A stretch of DNA of 5,964 nt from Chloroflexota bacterium (GTDB taxonomy: Bacteria; Chloroflexota; Dehalococcoidia; SZUA-161; SpSt-899). The translations under genes and the position numbers were made by a program. The stretch lies in contig QLUL01000074.1 of assembly GCA_018725425.1 (NCBI GenBank), positions 1-5,964 of the forward strand, read 5' to 3'. The notes beneath the pieces are model-generated. The model had not been told where the DNA came from. It saw only the letters and a program-made list of their open reading frames with translations, and searched no databases. Position 1 is the stretch's first letter. Each line of letters opens with the position of its first letter. This document shows positions 4,832-5,964 of the stretch, piece after piece.

Positions 4832-5710
4832 CTAATCCATGCCAGCCATACGTTGCAGCGCCAGATATAGAGCCTGGGTCCCCTTACGTCCACCGCCCAG
4901 ATACTGGACGGATACATATAACTGATGAACGAGAGCTAACCCGGGTAGTGAAATTTGCATTCTCTGAGCCTCTTCCAGAGCGACATTCATATCCTTGACG
5001 AAGTGATCCACCAAAAACCCTGGTTCCATATCACCTCTCAAGACCCTTGGAGCCAGGTTATCAAGGCTCCAGCACCCGGCAGCTCCTCCAGAGATGGAGC
5101 GAAGCATAGTTTCGGGGTCTAGTCCGGCTTTGGCTCCATATATCAGCGCCTCTGCCATTCCAATCATAGTTCCGGCAACTTGTATTTGATTACACATCTT
5201 GGTATGCTGCCCGGCGCCCGGGCCACCCTGCAAGATAATGGTCTTCCCCAACTTTTCCAGGATGGGTTTTGCAGCATTGAAAGTTTTTTCATCCCCGCCA
5301 ACCATAATAGAGAGAGTGGCGTTGCGGGCTCCTGCATCTCCACCAGAAACCGGGGCATCCAGGCAAGACACTCCTTTTCCCTGTAGAGCCTCTGCAATTT
5401 CACCAGCCAGGCCGGGTTTACTGGTGGTAAAATCAATGAATATCGATCTTGCTTTGATCGTACCTATGATGCCTTCCCTACCAAGAACGACTTCCCTGAC
5501 ATCCTGGGGGTAGCTCAGGATGGTACAAACAAAATCCTGATCCCTGGCTGCCTCTTGAGGCGAGCTAGCCCATCGGGCTCCGGCATCAATTAGCTCTTCG
5601 GCCTTGCTCTTGGTTCGATTGAAAACGGTGAGGTGATGACCTGCGTTAATTAAATGACCGGCCATTGGCCGTCCCATAACACCTGTTCCTATCCATCCGA
5701 TACTGCTCAT
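4832..5710 (-). CDS. NAD(P)-dependent beta-hydroxyacid dehydrogenase (3-hydroxyisobutyrate / tartronate semialdehyde reductase family), 292 aa
   Basis: A cytoplasmic oxidoreductase that interconverts a beta-hydroxyacid and its semialdehyde. The Rossmann loop is GTGVMGRPMA at residues 8-17. After the second beta strand comes FNRTKSK (30-36), where Arg32 in place of an acidic residue suggests NADP(H). The substrate-binding signature DAPVSGG is at 118-124, the catalytic Lys171 sits in GAGQHTKMCNQ (165-175), and KDMNVAL is at 239-245. The length is normal for the family. The usual S/T-T-x-x-P element reads FTTSKP. The ATG at 5710 has AAGGAG at 5715-5720. The upstream gene, a D-2-hydroxyacid dehydrogenase, ends 15 bp before, so they share a transcript. 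Substrate could be tartronate semialdehyde, 3-hydroxyisobutyrate, succinic semialdehyde or glyoxylate; the neighbour favours glyoxylate/glycerate chemistry. Confidence 0.9.
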   Translation of the reverse strand: MSSIGWIGTGVMGRPMAGHLINAGHHLTVFNRTKSKAEELIDAGARWASSPQEAARDQDFVCTILSYPQDVREVVLGREGIIGTIKARSIFIDFTTSKPGLAGEIAEALQGKGVSCLDAPVSGGDAGARNATLSIMVGGDEKTFNAAKPILEKLGKTIILQGGPGAGQHTKMCNQIQVAGTMIGMAEALIYGAKAGLDPETMLRSISGGAAGCWSLDNLAPRVLRGDMEPGFLVDHFVKDMNVALEEAQRMQISLPGLALVHQLYVSVQYLGGGRKGTQALYLALQRMAGMD

Positions 5711-5714
5711 TACG

Positions 5715-5720
5715 CTCCTT
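5715..5720 (-). promoter_or_regulatory. Ribosome binding site of the beta-hydroxyacid dehydrogenase gene
   Basis: AAGGAG on the minus strand, 4 nt before ATG 5710, in the 15-bp gap after the upstream gene. Confidence 0.65.
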
Positions 5721-5725
5721 AAACT

Positions 5726-5964
5726 TTAGCCTTTGCGGCTCACCACCTCGGGATTTACGCACTGCGGGGGCATTTCACCTCGCAATCCAGCGATTAGGTT
5801 TGCCGCAGCCATCGATGCCATCCTCGTTCTGGTAGTGACGCTAGCACTGGCAATATGGGGCGCAATCACCACGTTGTCCAGCGTCAGCAGCGGGTCGTCC
5901 ATGGGGATTGGCTCAGGTTCGGTCACGTCAAGCCCGGCAGCAAAAATCTGGCCAGACTTAAGCG
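5726..5964 (-). CDS. D-2-hydroxyacid dehydrogenase (glyoxylate/hydroxypyruvate reductase type), C-terminal part (cut by window edge)
   Basis: The last 78 residues of an NAD(P)-dependent D-isomer-specific 2-hydroxyacid dehydrogenase. The frame is open to the right window edge; upstream of the GTG at 5926 it continues as [12 protein letters not shown], so 5926 is not the start. Visible landmarks are [11 protein letters not shown], holding the family's catalytic Glu region, then [12 protein letters not shown] with the catalytic His of the PHIAS motif. The C-terminal helix, rich in Ala and Met, ends CVNPEVV. This ending is typical of glyoxylate/hydroxypyruvate reductases (GyaR/GRHPR-like) rather than phosphoglycerate dehydrogenases with ACT domains. 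Such enzymes reduce glyoxylate to glycolate or hydroxypyruvate to D-glycerate. It is the upstream partner of the beta-hydroxyacid dehydrogenase. About three quarters of the gene lies outside the window. Confidence 0.88.
   Translation of the reverse strand, partial: LKSGQIFAAGLDVTEPEPIPMDDPLLTLDNVVIAPHIASASVTTRTRMASMAAANLIAGLRGEMPPQCVNPEVVSRKG

Overview
The window is bacterial, with compact operons, clear Shine-Dalgarno sequences and sigma70-like promoters. It has moderate, roughly even G+C, with AT-rich patches around 2880-2920 and 4360-4700. The gene set (CsoR-type regulator plus P1B ATPase, a small protein with two zinc ribbons, an RRM protein, mnmA) and the many palindromic repeats suit an uncultured-type environmental bacterium. 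A Chloroflexota/Dehalococcoidia-like source is a guess only; no rRNA or marker gene is present to settle it.

Layout. (1) 1-531, minus strand: a CoA-binding-fold protein (130-531) followed after 5 bp by the start of mnmA (tRNA 2-thiouridylase, cut by the window edge). Their probable promoter lies at 587-615. (2) 532-815 is non-coding and holds several inverted repeats in a row (555-572, 652-693, 733-772, 786-808). (3) 816-3270, minus strand: a metal-response unit. A CsoR-family repressor gene (2923-3189) has a well-formed promoter (3242-3270) and a G/C-tract palindrome at the predicted transcription start (3214-3235). A heavy-metal P1B-type ATPase (816-2744) follows downstream. Two copies of a TGTCATTGCG-ended hairpin repeat bracket csoR (2781-2852 and 3306-3406).

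(4) 3409-3892, plus strand: no intact gene. It contains consecutive stem-loops ending in a strong intrinsic terminator (3505-3615), then a frameshifted fragment resembling an IS1380-family transposase (about 3612-3892). (5) 3872-4803, plus strand: a promoter placed in the tail of that fragment precedes a 99-aa protein with two zinc ribbons (4005-4304), followed by a 105-aa single-RRM RNA-binding protein (4486-4803). (6) 4832-5964, minus strand, converging on the RRM gene: a beta-hydroxyacid dehydrogenase (4832-5710) preceded by the C-terminal end of a D-2-hydroxyacid dehydrogenase (5726-5964, partial). These two probably form one operon for glyoxylate/hydroxypyruvate/semialdehyde reduction.

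Working together: the CsoR protein probably senses a metal, most simply Cu(I), and releases the promoter so that the efflux ATPase is made. The zinc-ribbon and RRM proteins look like small nucleic-acid-binding accessory factors. The two dehydrogenases fit sequential or parallel reduction of two- and three-carbon oxoacids. I see no convincing new multi-gene system. The most unusual parts are the structured terminator region at 3505-3615, the repeat-bracketed csoR, and the zinc-ribbon/RRM pair with its promoter in a mobile-element remnant.
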